Assembly: GCF_002379085.1 (NCBI RefSeq)
Contig: NZ_NBZW01000015.1
Coordinates: 1 to 64,000, forward strand
DNA from: Polaromonas sp. AET17H-212
Lineage (GTDB): Bacteria; Pseudomonadota; Gammaproteobacteria; Burkholderiales; Burkholderiaceae_C
Length of the DNA: 64,000 nucleotides
Direction: 5' to 3'
Part shown: positions 19,814 through 33,708 of the stretch, piece after piece
How positions within the stretch are numbered: position 1 is the first letter of the stretch
Layout: each line of letters starts with the position of its first letter
Made by a program: the position numbers and the translations under genes
Notes under the pieces: model-generated
Database searches by the model: none
Seen by the model: only the letters and a program-made list of their open reading frames with translations
What the model was told of the DNA's origin: nothing

Positions 19814-20484
19814 GCAGCAAGCTCACGGGAAGGCAGTTCCAGCTTCCAGCCAGTACGCTGCGCCAGTTGCAGCACATCTTCGACGGTATCCAGGTCGGTG
19901 GTGAAACGGGTATTGCTGGTTTCAAACGCATACACCAGCTCGGGTTGACGCTCGATGAGCTGGCGACAACCCAGATGGGTGTCGCTGGCCAGAACCTGGG
20001 CCAGCGCCACGTCGTCCAGCAGGATCGGGTTGCCGCGCTGGCCCTTGACGACAGGCACCACGAGGTTGCCCGAGGGGCGCTTCTTGAAGGCCGCCATCAG
20101 TTCGACCAGGTCGGCCGACCCGATCAGGGGCTGGTCGGCCAACACGACGAACACGGCGTCAAAACTGCCGCGGAGCGCCGCCAGGCCGGCCCGCACCGAG
20201 CTTTGCTGGCCCTGGGCGTGGTCAGCGTTGTGCACCAACGTGACCGGAAAACTCTGCACTTGCGCTTCAACGGCGTCGCGCGCATGGCCGGTGACCACCA
20301 CCACCTCGTCCACACCGGCGCCGCTGAGCGCGATCAGTTGCCGGTTGATCAGGGGCACGCCCTGCAGGCGGATCAGCGGCTTGCTCACGCCACCCATACG
20401 CCGCCCCTCGCCGGCGGCCAGCAACACCGCGCCGACCCGCAGGCGGGCATACAGTCCGCCACCTTGTTTAAGCAGGCATCCCAT
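19810..20484 (-). CDS. MocA/MobA-like molybdenum cofactor nucleotidyltransferase
   Basis: A 224-residue nucleotidyltransferase with the GT-A signature VGAVLLAAGEGRRMGGVSKP and VLADQPLI. In molybdenum hydroxylase clusters this family (MocA) joins CMP to molybdopterin, giving the cytosine dinucleotide form that CO dehydrogenase uses. It follows coxE after 39 bases and overlaps the oxygenase gene. The alternatives are MobA (guanine form) or another NTP transferase; the context favours MocA. Confidence 0.82.
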   Translation of the reverse strand: MGCLLKQGGGLYARLRVGAVLLAAGEGRRMGGVSKPLIRLQGVPLINRQLIALSGAGVDEVVVVTGHARDAVEAQVQSFPVTLVHNADHAQGQQSSVRAGLAALRGSFDAVFVVLADQPLIGSADLVELMAAFKKRPSGNLVVPVVKGQRGNPILLDDVALAQVLASDTHLGCRQLIERQPELVYAFETSNTRFTTDLDTVEDVLQLAQRTGWKLELPSRELAA

Positions 20485-20523
20485 GGTTGTGATTCCAGAA
20501 GTTGTGAACGTCAGAAAAATGCT

Positions 20524-21702
20524 TCACGCCAGCAGCTCGGACAGGCGCTCGAGGCTGGCCAGATTGTGCGCCGGCATGAACCGCGTGACATGGGGCGCAG
20601 CCAGTGCCATCGCCGCCGACTGGGGTACTTGCACCGTCGGATGCAACCAGCAGACCCGGGCACCGCGGGCACGCACCTGCGCCAGCACCCCGGCCAGGGC
20701 CTCGGGTTCATCGGTGTCAAAGCCATCGCTGAACACCATGAACAGGTCACCACGACCCAGGGAGCGGCCCAGGTGCTGGTGCAACGCCTCGTGCAGGCAA
20801 CTGGCAATGCGGGTGCCGCCGCCAAAGCCGAAGGTCACCGCGTTGATCTTGTCCTGCACACGTTCGCTGCGCCGCTTCATCAGCGGCGTGACCTCGGCGA
20901 GCCGGGTATGGAACACAAAAGCCCGCGCATCCATGACCTCGACGAAGGCGCGCGTGAGCCGCAGGAAAAACTGTGCGTGCACTTCCATGGAACGGCTCAC
21001 GTCCACCAGCGCCACCACACGCGGCTGGCGGCGCTGGTGACGCACATGGTGCAGCTGCACCAACTCCCCGCCGGTGGACAGCGCCGAACGCATCGAACGC
21101 CGCAGATGAATGACGCCGCTGTCCCGGTGGCATTGCAGGCGGCGCAGCAGGCGGGTACGCAGCCGCCGCTTGAAAGCCTCGACCAGGGGTTCGAAGCGGT
21201 CCATGTCGGACAGCAGCCAGTCGGCAAAATCACGCTCCTCGAACGCATCGGTGCGGCTGGCGCCTCCCTGGGCACGCGGCGGTGCGTCGCTGGCTTCAAG
21301 CTCGCCCTCTCCCGGCTGGTCGGCCATGCCAAGCGTGGACCGGGCTTCGCCCGGTGCCGTGTTGCCCATCTCGCTGTGCATCTGCTGCACCAGTTCGGGC
21401 AGCGAACGGGCGCGCCGGCTGATGCCCGAGCTGCGGACAGCGCCCCGGACCTTGTGCGGGAACCAGAAGGCCTGGTGCAGATCCGGGTACCTGAGCCACT
21501 GCTTGTGGCTGCCGGAGGCGATACCGCGCCACAAGGCCTCGATACGGGGCCACTGCGACAGCGGCAAGGCGGCTGCAGCCTGGGCCATCAACCCGACCTC
21601 GGCATACCCCAGCGCAAAACCGTGTTCGCGCAGGTAGTGGGCAAACTCGCCGAGGCGCTGCCTCGGGTCGGTGGCGGTGCTAACGGCAGCAGCCATTGCC
21701 AT
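20524..21702 (-). CDS. coxE: CoxE-like von Willebrand factor A domain protein
   Basis: A 392-residue VWA-domain protein. The N-terminal half is a CoxE-type region (SGISRRARSLPELVQQM); the C-terminal half holds the metal-dependent adhesion site VALVDVSRSMEVH. In CO oxidisers CoxE works with the AAA+ protein CoxD to insert sulfur and copper into the CO dehydrogenase active site. It lies three bases after coxD on the same strand, in the order L-G-D-E. Confidence 0.9.
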   Translation of the reverse strand: MAMAAAVSTATDPRQRLGEFAHYLREHGFALGYAEVGLMAQAAAALPLSQWPRIEALWRGIASGSHKQWLRYPDLHQAFWFPHKVRGAVRSSGISRRARSLPELVQQMHSEMGNTAPGEARSTLGMADQPGEGELEASDAPPRAQGGASRTDAFEERDFADWLLSDMDRFEPLVEAFKRRLRTRLLRRLQCHRDSGVIHLRRSMRSALSTGGELVQLHHVRHQRRQPRVVALVDVSRSMEVHAQFFLRLTRAFVEVMDARAFVFHTRLAEVTPLMKRRSERVQDKINAVTFGFGGGTRIASCLHEALHQHLGRSLGRGDLFMVFSDGFDTDEPEALAGVLAQVRARGARVCWLHPTVQVPQSAAMALAAPHVTRFMPAHNLASLERLSELLA

Positions 21703-21705
21703 GGT

Positions 21706-22638
21706 TTATTTCATCGCACCAGCCACACCGACGTCCTGCGCTATGCGCGGACCATCGACCAGCTTGCCCACCCGTTCGGCGGTGACCTGCCAGCGGTCAT
21801 TGCGGGTCTTGAGCAAGGCGGCCAGCGTGGGCACCAACGACTGCGGGTCCACCGGCAGTTCACCGTGACCGAGATGAAAGAGCACGCGCACCCAGTCCAG
21901 CGTTTCGGCCACGCCGGGCGTCTTGTCGAGGTCTTCCTTGCGCAGGCGCTGGACAAAAGTCACCGCCTCTTCGACCAGCCGGCTGGCCGCCTCGGGCACC
22001 AGCGTGCGAACGATTTGCATCTCGCGCACCAGTGTCGGAAAATCCAGGTAGTGAAACAGGCAGCGCCGGCGCAAGGCGTCCGACAGGTCGCGCGTACCGT
22101 TGCTGGTCAGAATCACCAGCGGCTTGCTGCGCGCCGTGAGCGTGCCGATTTCGGGAACGGTCACCTGGTACTCCGACAGCATCTCGAGCAGAAAGGCTTC
22201 GAAGGCCTCGTCGGCGCGATCAATCTCGTCAATCAGCAACACACAGGGCTCCGGCGAACGGATGGCCTGCAGCAACGGCCGCTCGAGCAGGAAGGCTTCG
22301 GAAAACAGGTTGTCGCGCAACGCCGCCTTGTCGCCCTGGCCGGCTTCTGCCAGCCGGATTTCGAGCAGTTGGCGACTGTAGTTCCACTCGTAGACAGCCT
22401 GGCTCAGGTCCAGGCCTTCATAACACTGCAGGCGCAGCAGCGGCCGGCCCAGCGCGCGTGCGCAGGCGCCGGCAATGGCTGTCTTGCCGACACCGGCCTC
22501 GCCTTCGATCAGAAGCGGACGCTCCAGCGTCAGCCCCATCCAGACCAGGCTCGCGAGGTCTTCGTCGGCGATGTAGCCGGCCTTGAACAGCCGTTCGCGC
22601 AGGCCTGCGGGTGTCTCGACAGCCTCAATCAGTGACAT
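21706..22638 (-). CDS. coxD: CoxD-like AAA+ (MoxR) ATPase
   Basis: A 310-residue MoxR-type AAA+ ATPase with Walker A GEAGVGKTAIA and Walker B VLLIDEIDRAD followed by sensor-1 asparagine in ILTSNGTRDL. CoxD acts as a chaperone-like ATPase in building the [CuSMoO2] centre of CO dehydrogenase. It lies 12 bases after coxG and three before coxE, in the usual cox maturation block. Confidence 0.92.
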   Translation of the reverse strand: MSLIEAVETPAGLRERLFKAGYIADEDLASLVWMGLTLERPLLIEGEAGVGKTAIAGACARALGRPLLRLQCYEGLDLSQAVYEWNYSRQLLEIRLAEAGQGDKAALRDNLFSEAFLLERPLLQAIRSPEPCVLLIDEIDRADEAFEAFLLEMLSEYQVTVPEIGTLTARSKPLVILTSNGTRDLSDALRRRCLFHYLDFPTLVREMQIVRTLVPEAASRLVEEAVTFVQRLRKEDLDKTPGVAETLDWVRVLFHLGHGELPVDPQSLVPTLAALLKTRNDRWQVTAERVGKLVDGPRIAQDVGVAGAMK

Positions 22639-22650
22639 GGCGGCAGCGTC

Positions 22651-23250
22651 TCAGGACCTGCGACCGAACAGGCCCGCAAAAAAATTCCTGATCAAGGCCC
22701 AGACCAGTCCCAGGGCGTTGAACTCCCTGGCCACCACGGGCGCGGCCGGCGCCGCTGCCGGAGCCGCACCTTCAGCGGCAGGCTCAGCAGCCCCCTGCAG
22801 GGCCTGCGCCTTTTGCGAGAACACTTCGGCGAACTGGGCCAGGATCATGTCGGAGACGGAGCTCATCATGCGGCCGCCGAACTGCGCAAATTTGCCATTG
22901 ACAATGACGTCGGCCTTGCCCGCCAGCGTGCTGCTTCCTGCATCCACGGCGACCAGCGAGGCCGTCAGTTCCATCGACGCCGAGGAGCCCCCCTTGTCCG
23001 CCCCCTTGCCCAGCAGCCTGAGGGTGTGCGCCTGCGGGTCCATCGCCAGCACCTCGATGGTGCCGGCAAAAGCGGCCACCGCCGGGCCGACCTTGACCCG
23101 GACGCTGCCCTTGTAATGGGTCGGATCAATCTCTTCAGTGATCTGCGCCCCGGGCATGCAAGTCGCGAGTTCATTGATATTGCCCAGCACCTGCCAGGCG
23201 GCATCAAGGCCTGCTGCAACCGGGTACTGTTTGTCGATAGTGACTTCCAT
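22651..23250 (-). CDS. coxG: CoxG-like SRPBCC family protein
   Basis: A 199-residue CoxG protein: an SRPBCC (START-like) domain at residues 1 to about 145, a variable Ala/Pro-rich linker and a hydrophobic C-terminal tail (FNALGLVWALIRNFFAGLFG) that should anchor it to the membrane. CoxG is needed to recruit CO dehydrogenase to the cytoplasmic membrane. The start is the ATG at 23250 (MEVTIDKQ) with GAAGGA upstream, not an in-frame TTG four codons earlier. It lies 64 bases after coxL. Confidence 0.9.
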   Translation of the reverse strand: MEVTIDKQYPVAAGLDAAWQVLGNINELATCMPGAQITEEIDPTHYKGSVRVKVGPAVAAFAGTIEVLAMDPQAHTLRLLGKGADKGGSSASMELTASLVAVDAGSSTLAGKADVIVNGKFAQFGGRMMSSVSDMILAQFAEVFSQKAQALQGAAEPAAEGAAPAAAPAAPVVAREFNALGLVWALIRNFFAGLFGRRS

Positions 23251-23314
23251 GGATTCCTTCAAATGGTCAGAAAGGCAGGTACGCCGTAACGTACCCGTCG
23301 GGCCAGTCGCCGTG

Positions 23315-25717
<2,403 letters not shown>

Positions 25718-25746
25718 TCGTGTCTCCTTTGGATGGGCGCCTGCGC

Positions 25747-26235
25747 TTACGCGGCGACCTTGTCTTGTTGCAGTACCCGGGCGGCGTGCAGCACCGCCTT
25801 GACGATGTTCTGGTAACCGGTGCAACGGCACAGGTTGCCCGACATGCCGACACGCACTTCCTCTTCGGTCGGGTCCGGGTTATCCTGTAGGAAGCGGTAG
25901 GCGCGCATCAGCATGCCCGGCGTGCAGAAGCCGCATTGCAGGCCATGCTCCTTGTAGAAGCCTTCCTGCACCGCATGCAGCACACCGGCATTGGCCAGCC
26001 CCTCCACGGTCTTGACCTCGCTGCCGTCGCACTGCACGGCCAGATGCGTGCAGCTCTTGACGGACTGCCCGTCGATGTCCACCGTGCAGGCGCCGCAGTG
26101 GCTGGTTTCGCAGCCAATGTGGGCGCCGGTCAGGCTCATCTTCTCGCGCAGGAAGTGCACGAGCAACGTGCGCGGTTCGACCGCCTCTTCCACCTTGCGG
26201 CCATTGAGGGTCATGGAAACAATTTTCTTGATCAT
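25747..26235 (-). CDS. coxS: Aerobic CO dehydrogenase small (iron-sulfur) subunit
   Basis: A 162-residue subunit carrying two [2Fe-2S] clusters. The plant-ferredoxin-like N-terminus has CETSHCGAC and a following cysteine (SCTH); the C-terminal helical domain has CGFC and CRCTG. It carries electrons from the molybdenum site in CoxL to FAD in CoxM. The start [12 protein letters not shown] at 26235 has AGGAGA upstream. It lies between coxM (43-base gap) and coxL (29-base gap). Confidence 0.95.
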   Translation of the reverse strand: MIKKIVSMTLNGRKVEEAVEPRTLLVHFLREKMSLTGAHIGCETSHCGACTVDIDGQSVKSCTHLAVQCDGSEVKTVEGLANAGVLHAVQEGFYKEHGLQCGFCTPGMLMRAYRFLQDNPDPTEEEVRVGMSGNLCRCTGYQNIVKAVLHAARVLQQDKVAA

Positions 26236-26278
26236 CGCCTGGGTCTCCTGTTGATCTGCTTGTTCTTCTTCTGCGGGT

Positions 26279-27142
26279 TCAGCGGCAGCGCGCGGCAGCG
26301 GCAAGAATGGCGCGTTTCGCCATTTCACCGGCCATCGCCGTCTTGTACTCAACATCGCCGCGCAAGTCCTCCGCCGGGTCGCACACGGCGCGCACCGCCT
26401 GCACCACCGCGGCCAGCGAGGCGTCATTGACAGGCTGGCCGATCAGCGCCTTCTCGGCATCGCGGGCACGCAGCGCCGTCGGCGCCACATTGGTCAGGCC
26501 TATGCTGGCCTGCGTCACCACACCGCCGGCCATGCGCATCACCACGGCGGCACCGGCCGTGGCCCAGTCACCGGTTTTGCGTTTGAGCTTCTGGTAGGCA
26601 TAACCGGTACCCGACGCGAAAGGCGTCACCAGGATGGCGGTCAGGATTTCGTTCTCGGCCAAGGCCGTCATGTAGGTGCCGTGGAAAAAATCCACGGCCA
26701 GCACCTGGCGCTCGCCCGCCGGACCCTGCAATACAAAGCTTGCATCAAGCGCCATCGCAATCGCGGGGTGGTCGTTGCCCGGGTCGCCGTGGGCGATGTC
26801 GCCGCCTATGGTGCCGCGGTTGCGCACCTGCGGGTCGGCAATCAGGCGGGCCGCCTCGGCCAGCAGCGGCAGACGCTCCTGCAGCAACGGAGAGGCAATC
26901 AGCTCGCTTTCGGTCGTCATCGCGCCAATGCGGATCTTGCCGCCCTCCTCGCGGATCCCGCGCAGCTCGGGAATCCGGTTGATGTCGATCAGCACGCCCG
27001 GCTGGGCAAAACGCAGCTTCATCATGGGCAGCAGGCTGTGTCCGCCGGCGAGCAGCTTGGCATCGTCGCCCAGCTCGGTCAGCAGGGAAAGCGCCTCGCC
27101 AATGGAGCGGGGCGCGTGGTACGCAAATGAGGGTGGAATCAC
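26279..27142 (-). CDS. coxM: Aerobic CO dehydrogenase medium (FAD) subunit
   Basis: A 287-residue FAD-binding subunit of the molybdenum hydroxylase family. Seen: the FAD motifs [11 protein letters not shown] and [17 protein letters not shown]. It passes electrons from the iron-sulfur clusters toward the respiratory chain. The start is GTG at 27142 with AAGGAG upstream. It is the first gene of the cox transcript; its 153-base upstream region holds three direct repeats proposed to bind RcoM and a short hairpin. Confidence 0.95.
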   Translation of the reverse strand: MIPPSFAYHAPRSIGEALSLLTELGDDAKLLAGGHSLLPMMKLRFAQPGVLIDINRIPELRGIREEGGKIRIGAMTTESELIASPLLQERLPLLAEAARLIADPQVRNRGTIGGDIAHGDPGNDHPAIAMALDASFVLQGPAGERQVLAVDFFHGTYMTALAENEILTAILVTPFASGTGYAYQKLKRKTGDWATAGAAVVMRMAGGVVTQASIGLTNVAPTALRARDAEKALIGQPVNDASLAAVVQAVRAVCDPAEDLRGDVEYKTAMAGEMAKRAILAAAARCR

Positions 27143-27190
27143 GTTGTCTCCTTATGCGGCCCGGGGGCCTTTAGAAGCGCGACTCTAGCG

Positions 27191-27207
27191 CCAGCCGATT
27201 CGGCTGG
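27191..27207. promoter_or_regulatory. Perfect palindrome upstream of coxM
   Basis: CCAGCCGA and TCGGCTGG flank a single T, so the coxM leader RNA could form an eight-base-pair hairpin about 50 bases before the start codon. Role unknown. Confidence 0.4.
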
Positions 27208-27239
27208 GGAAGCTAAGCAATCAACCGTCGCTCACACCG

Positions 27240-27285
27240 CACGAACGGCAGCATGATTGCACGAATGAAAATCCTCCTGCATGAA
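27240..27285 (-). promoter_or_regulatory. Triple direct repeat, probable RcoM binding site for the cox operon
   Basis: On the coxM-coding strand TTCATG (27280-27285), TTCGTG (27260-27265) and TTCGTG (27240-27245) are spaced at exactly 20 bp, two helical turns. LytTR proteins bind direct repeats at about 20-21 bp spacing. A weak -35-like TTGATT (27218-27223) lies just downstream, so an activator could contact RNA polymerase. The RcoM assignment is inference. Confidence 0.65.
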
Positions 27286-27295
27286 AATCTGCGGA

Positions 27296-28093
27296 TCAGA
27301 TTTTGGCCGGTATGGCGTCCGTCAGCCCCAGTTGCTCCAGCAGGCGCGGCGCGCTTGCACGCGACACCGGAATCTCGACCGGGGGGGATCCCATCATGCG
27401 CAGCGTCATGCGGCCGTCGCCGCGCACGATTTCGTCAACATGGGACAGATTGACGATGTAGCTGCGGTGCACGCGCAGGAACAGCTGCGGATCGAGCCGG
27501 GTCTCGAGGTCGCCAATATTGAGGTTGCAGAACTGGTTGCCGTGACCGGTATGCACCCAAGTGTAGTGCCCCTCGGAACGGATGAAGGAGACACTGGGCA
27601 CATCCACCAGCAGCACCCGGTTCTGCTTGATGGTTGGAATCTTGCGCAGCTGCCTCTTTTCGCCGCCTTCACGCGCGCCGCGTGTGGCTCCGCCTTCGAC
27701 TTCCTGGCTGACCACTTCGGTGATATCGTAAAAAACCAGGGTGTAGCCCGTCGTGGCGCCCTGGGCATCGCCGATCTTGGACACCTTGATCAGCAGCATC
27801 CGGTCCGGGATATTGATCATCATGGCCATGGGCGGCGCGTTGTTCACCGGGCACTCGGCCTGCCCCAGCAGAAACTTCACCTTGGCCCTGGCCGCTTCGG
27901 GATGAAAGGAGGTCACGAGTTTGCCAAACGGCATTTTGTCGGCCACAGGCAGGCTGCGCCGTGCGTAGTCATTCATGCCCATCACCCGCAGCTCAAGGTC
28001 AAGGTGAACCACGCCGACGTCAAAACGCTCCAGCAGATAAAGCCACGAGCTTGACGGCCCGGGCGACGGGGAACCAGCGGGACAGGTTTTCAT
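27296..28093 (-). CDS. rcoM: RcoM-like CO-sensing transcription regulator (PAS-LytTR)
   Basis: A 265-residue one-component regulator with an N-terminal PAS domain (about 15-130) and a C-terminal LytTR DNA-binding domain (about 155-260). From memory of Burkholderia xenovorans RcoM, the heme ligands His74, Cys94 and Met104 align here with His64 (SFHPEAAR), Cys81 (ECPV) and Met91 or Met92 (MAMMINIPDRM). RcoM binds CO at heme and activates cox genes. It lies 153 bases upstream of coxM on the same strand. The start at 28093 gives a length near the known proteins (about 267); starts at 28171 or between are possible. Confidence 0.88.
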   Translation of the reverse strand: MKTCPAGSPSPGPSSSWLYLLERFDVGVVHLDLELRVMGMNDYARRSLPVADKMPFGKLVTSFHPEAARAKVKFLLGQAECPVNNAPPMAMMINIPDRMLLIKVSKIGDAQGATTGYTLVFYDITEVVSQEVEGGATRGAREGGEKRQLRKIPTIKQNRVLLVDVPSVSFIRSEGHYTWVHTGHGNQFCNLNIGDLETRLDPQLFLRVHRSYIVNLSHVDEIVRGDGRMTLRMMGSPPVEIPVSRASAPRLLEQLGLTDAIPAKI

Positions 28094-28372
28094 CAAAGTA
28101 CCATGTTGTAGGCAGGCCAAAACCATTGCGAACCACCCGCCGGAATCGCTTTCGTGCCGCCAGGTGGGCACTCATGCATCCCAGGCGCGCTTCGTTAACA
28201 CGCTGGGCCTCCAAGCCGGGCAACGGCTAGAGTTTTGACTCATGAAGAAGCAAATGCGCCCCTTTTTTGAACCTCGGCCACGGGATGTTGATGCGGCCGC
28301 GGCCGTGTCGCTACGGGGTTTACCCGAGTGCGCAAGCCATGCGCCGCCCCCTCTGAAGACAGGGCAGATGCA

Positions 28373-29056
28373 ATGACAAGTCCCGTGAACCCCCACCCTC
28401 ACTGGCTGGCGCGCGGTATGGGTTCGGCCACCCTCACCCCGGCCGTTCTGGTGCTGCTCGCCGGGCTGACACTCTGGTCGCTGGGCCAGTCCGGCGCGGC
28501 CGGCAACAAAGACCTTCCCACCATCGTGGTTCTGACACTGGCGGCCGTGGCTGCGGGCTGCGCTGCCCTGGCTTGGGTGCGTCCGCAACGCGTCGGGCTG
28601 TCGCCGCCCCAGGTGATGCTGTCGCTCGGCTTCGGCGGCATGTTGCTGGGCTTGCTGTACGACGTCAGCCAGACCGGCCCGGCCCGGCTGGACAGCCTGT
28701 GCGCCCAGGCCACCGCTCTTGGCTTCGTGGACAGCCTCCGGCTGCACCTTGAATTTTTGCCCGGCATGCACGCGGGCATGCTGGCCGGGGGGCTGCTCGC
28801 CATCCCCGGCCTGAGGCTGCTCCGGCCCCATTGCGGCCGCTACCTGTGTTCACTGTTTGCGCAGAACCTGCTGTGTTCCGGCTGGATGCTGGTCGGCATG
28901 ACGGCGGGCGCACTGTGGTTTTCACGCTGGCCGCTGTTGGCCGGAAACAGCACCCTGCCCGGCATGCTGGGTGGCATGTTTGTCGGCATGACCTGGGGCA
29001 TGGTGATCAGTGTGGCGCTGTACCGGGGTTTCTTCACCCTGCGCAACCGGGTTTGA
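28373..29056 (+). CDS. Predicted inner-membrane protein, about six transmembrane segments
   Basis: A 227-residue protein that I do not recognise. Hydrophobic segments lie near residues 17-37, 48-69, 79-99, 125-147, 157-182 and 195-222, with glycine- and methionine-rich helices (LPGMHAGMLAGG, MLGGMFVGMTWGM) and a conserved-looking histidine in the fourth. It diverges from rcoM across about 280 bases, so a link to CO metabolism is possible, but nothing in the sequence proves it. An upstream in-frame start at 28328 exists; 28373 is preferred as a normal short N-terminus. Confidence 0.7.
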   Translation: MTSPVNPHPHWLARGMGSATLTPAVLVLLAGLTLWSLGQSGAAGNKDLPTIVVLTLAAVAAGCAALAWVRPQRVGLSPPQVMLSLGFGGMLLGLLYDVSQTGPARLDSLCAQATALGFVDSLRLHLEFLPGMHAGMLAGGLLAIPGLRLLRPHCGRYLCSLFAQNLLCSGWMLVGMTAGALWFSRWPLLAGNSTLPGMLGGMFVGMTWGMVISVALYRGFFTLRNRV

Positions 29057-29188
29057 CCGGGCCGCGTCGCCAAAAGGCTAGTCACACCGGCGGTCCCGCC
29101 GCAGCGCGGACTACGAACACGCCTGTCGCGGGCTTGGGCTACAGTTGCCGTTCAAACAACAGCCGACCCCGGACAGCACCGCCCTGCC

Positions 29189-29893
29189 ATGAACGATCTC
29201 TCCGCCTTCCCCATCACCCAGAAATGGCCGGCACTGCATCCCGAGCGCATCCAGCTTTATTCATTGCCCACGCCCAATGGCGTCAAGGTCTCGATCATGC
29301 TGGAGGAAACCGGCCTGCCTTACGAGCCGCACCTGGTGGACTTCGCCACCAACGACCAGATGTCGCCGGAGTTCATCTCGCTGAGCCCCAACAACAAGAT
29401 CCCGGCCATCCTCGACCCGAACGGCCCGGGCGGCCAACCGCTGGGCCTGTTCGAGTCCGGCGCCATCCTGATCTACCTGGCCGAAAAAACCGGAAAATTC
29501 CTGCCGGCCGACCCTGCCGGCCGTTATGAAACCCTCCAGTGGCTGATGTTCCAGATGGGCGGCATCGGACCGATGTTCGGCCAGCTCGGCTTCTTCCACA
29601 AGTTCGCCGGCAAGGCGTATGAAGACAAGCGCCCGCGCGACCGCTACGTGGCCGAATCGAAACGGCTGCTTGGTGTGCTGGAGCGGCGGCTGGCCGGCCG
29701 CACCTGGATCATGGGCGACGACTACACCATCGCCGACATCGCCACCTTCGGCTGGGTACGCAACCTGATCGGGTTCTACGAGGCCGGTGAGCTGGTCGGC
29801 ATCACCGACTTTCCGAACGTGCTGCGTGTGCTGGACACCTTTGTGGCGCGGCCGGCGGTTGTCAAAGGCCTGGGCATACCCGCGCGGACCTGA
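29189..29893 (+). CDS. Glutathione S-transferase (YfcG/YghU-like)
   Basis: A 234-residue GST with a thioredoxin-like N-terminal domain (LYSLPTPNGVKVSIMLEE, then NNKIPAIL and the glutathione-binding FESGAILIYLAEKTG) and an all-helical C-terminal domain containing YTIADIATFGWVR. The TPNG motif is typical of the YfcG/YghU group, which have disulfide-bond reductase activity rather than classic conjugation. It stands alone between the membrane protein and the convergent P-type ATPase gene. Confidence 0.88.
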   Translation: MNDLSAFPITQKWPALHPERIQLYSLPTPNGVKVSIMLEETGLPYEPHLVDFATNDQMSPEFISLSPNNKIPAILDPNGPGGQPLGLFESGAILIYLAEKTGKFLPADPAGRYETLQWLMFQMGGIGPMFGQLGFFHKFAGKAYEDKRPRDRYVAESKRLLGVLERRLAGRTWIMGDDYTIADIATFGWVRNLIGFYEAGELVGITDFPNVLRVLDTFVARPAVVKGLGIPART

Positions 29894-29953
29894 CTGCCAT
29901 GCCTGTGGGCAAAGTCCACAGGGCATGAATCGCGCAACAGGGTTCAGCTGACC

Positions 29954-32668
<2,715 letters not shown>

Positions 32669-32931
32669 GTTTCTTCGGTCCAGGGTTGGGAGAGTGGCGG
32701 CCATGACGGCCTGGCTCCCTTTTTCGGATGGTAGACGAGTCGGCACTCAACCAGGCAGGGACAGGGTCGCGTGTGCGCCTGCCCTTGTGCAAACGGCAGG
32801 AACCGACCGGGGATGGGTGTATAACCGGAACCCTCGGGTGATGTGCCGCGGTGTTTCATACAGCGCGCAGACCCATCCCCCCCGAACCAGCCAGGCGCAT
32901 GCAAGCGCCGCAACACCAAGGAATTTCAAGC

Positions 32932-33645
32932 ATGGGCGCGCAGTGGAAAGCAAAAGGCAAGGAACTGGCAGCCAATGCCAAGGGCAAACTGTTTGGACGA
33001 CTGGCCAAGGACATCATGATCGCGGCGCGCAATGGTGCCGACCCGGCCTCGAACGCACGCCTGCGGCTGGTCGTCGAGCAGGCCCGCAAGGTCTCCATGC
33101 CCAAGGAGACCCTGGAGCGCGCCATCAAGAAAGGTGCCGGCCTCACGGGGGACACGGTTCATTATGAGCACGTGATTTACGAAGGTTTCGCACCACACCG
33201 CGTTCCCGTCATGGTCGAATGCCTGACCGACAACCTGAACCGCACCGCGCCTGAAATGCGCGTGTTGTTCCGCAAGGGGCAGCTCGGCACCTCCGGCTCC
33301 GTGTCCTGGGATTTCGACCACGTCGGCATGATCGAGGCCGAACCCGCGGCAGCGGGCGCCGACCCCGAACTCGCCGCCATTGAAGCAGGCGCCCAGGACT
33401 TCGAGCCCGGCGATGAAGACGGCACCACGATGTTTCTGACCGACGCGACCGACCTCGACCTGGTCAGCCGCGCGCTGCCGGCCCAGGGTTTTACCGTGCT
33501 GTCGGCCAAGCTCGGCTACAAGGCCAAAAATCCTGTGGACCCGGCCAGCCTGAGCGCTGCGGATCTGGAAGAAGTGGAAGCCTTCCTGGCCGCCATCGAC
33601 GCCAACGACGATGTGCAGAATGTGTTTGCAGGCCTGGGGGGTTGA
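32932..33645 (+). CDS. YebC/PmpR family DNA-binding regulator
   Basis: A 237-residue YebC-family protein (TACO1-like). Seen: the N-terminal [20 protein letters not shown] with GKLF and [19 protein letters not shown], then ERAIKKGAG and [18 protein letters not shown]. The family acts as a transcription regulator and, in more recent work, in translation through difficult proline stretches. The start at 32932 follows AAGGA. It is monocistronic, divergent from the ATPase gene; the roughly 260 bases between hold no other gene that I can see. Confidence 0.9.
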   Translation: MGAQWKAKGKELAANAKGKLFGRLAKDIMIAARNGADPASNARLRLVVEQARKVSMPKETLERAIKKGAGLTGDTVHYEHVIYEGFAPHRVPVMVECLTDNLNRTAPEMRVLFRKGQLGTSGSVSWDFDHVGMIEAEPAAAGADPELAAIEAGAQDFEPGDEDGTTMFLTDATDLDLVSRALPAQGFTVLSAKLGYKAKNPVDPASLSAADLEEVEAFLAAIDANDDVQNVFAGLGG

Positions 33646-33708
33646 AGCGGATGCCCAGCCCAAATCAGGGAAAATGACTGACGATTTTCGCCAACTGAAA
33701 AAACATCC

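Noticed and set aside
19762-22635. A 957-codon open frame on the + strand, antisense to mocA, coxE and coxD
   Set aside because: It is a shadow of GC-rich codon usage: composition is His/Gln/Arg-rich without any recognisable domain, while the opposite strand has clear family motifs.
28373-29056. Assignment of the divergent membrane protein as CoxK or CoxB
   Set aside because: No motif could be matched; position alone is not enough for a name.
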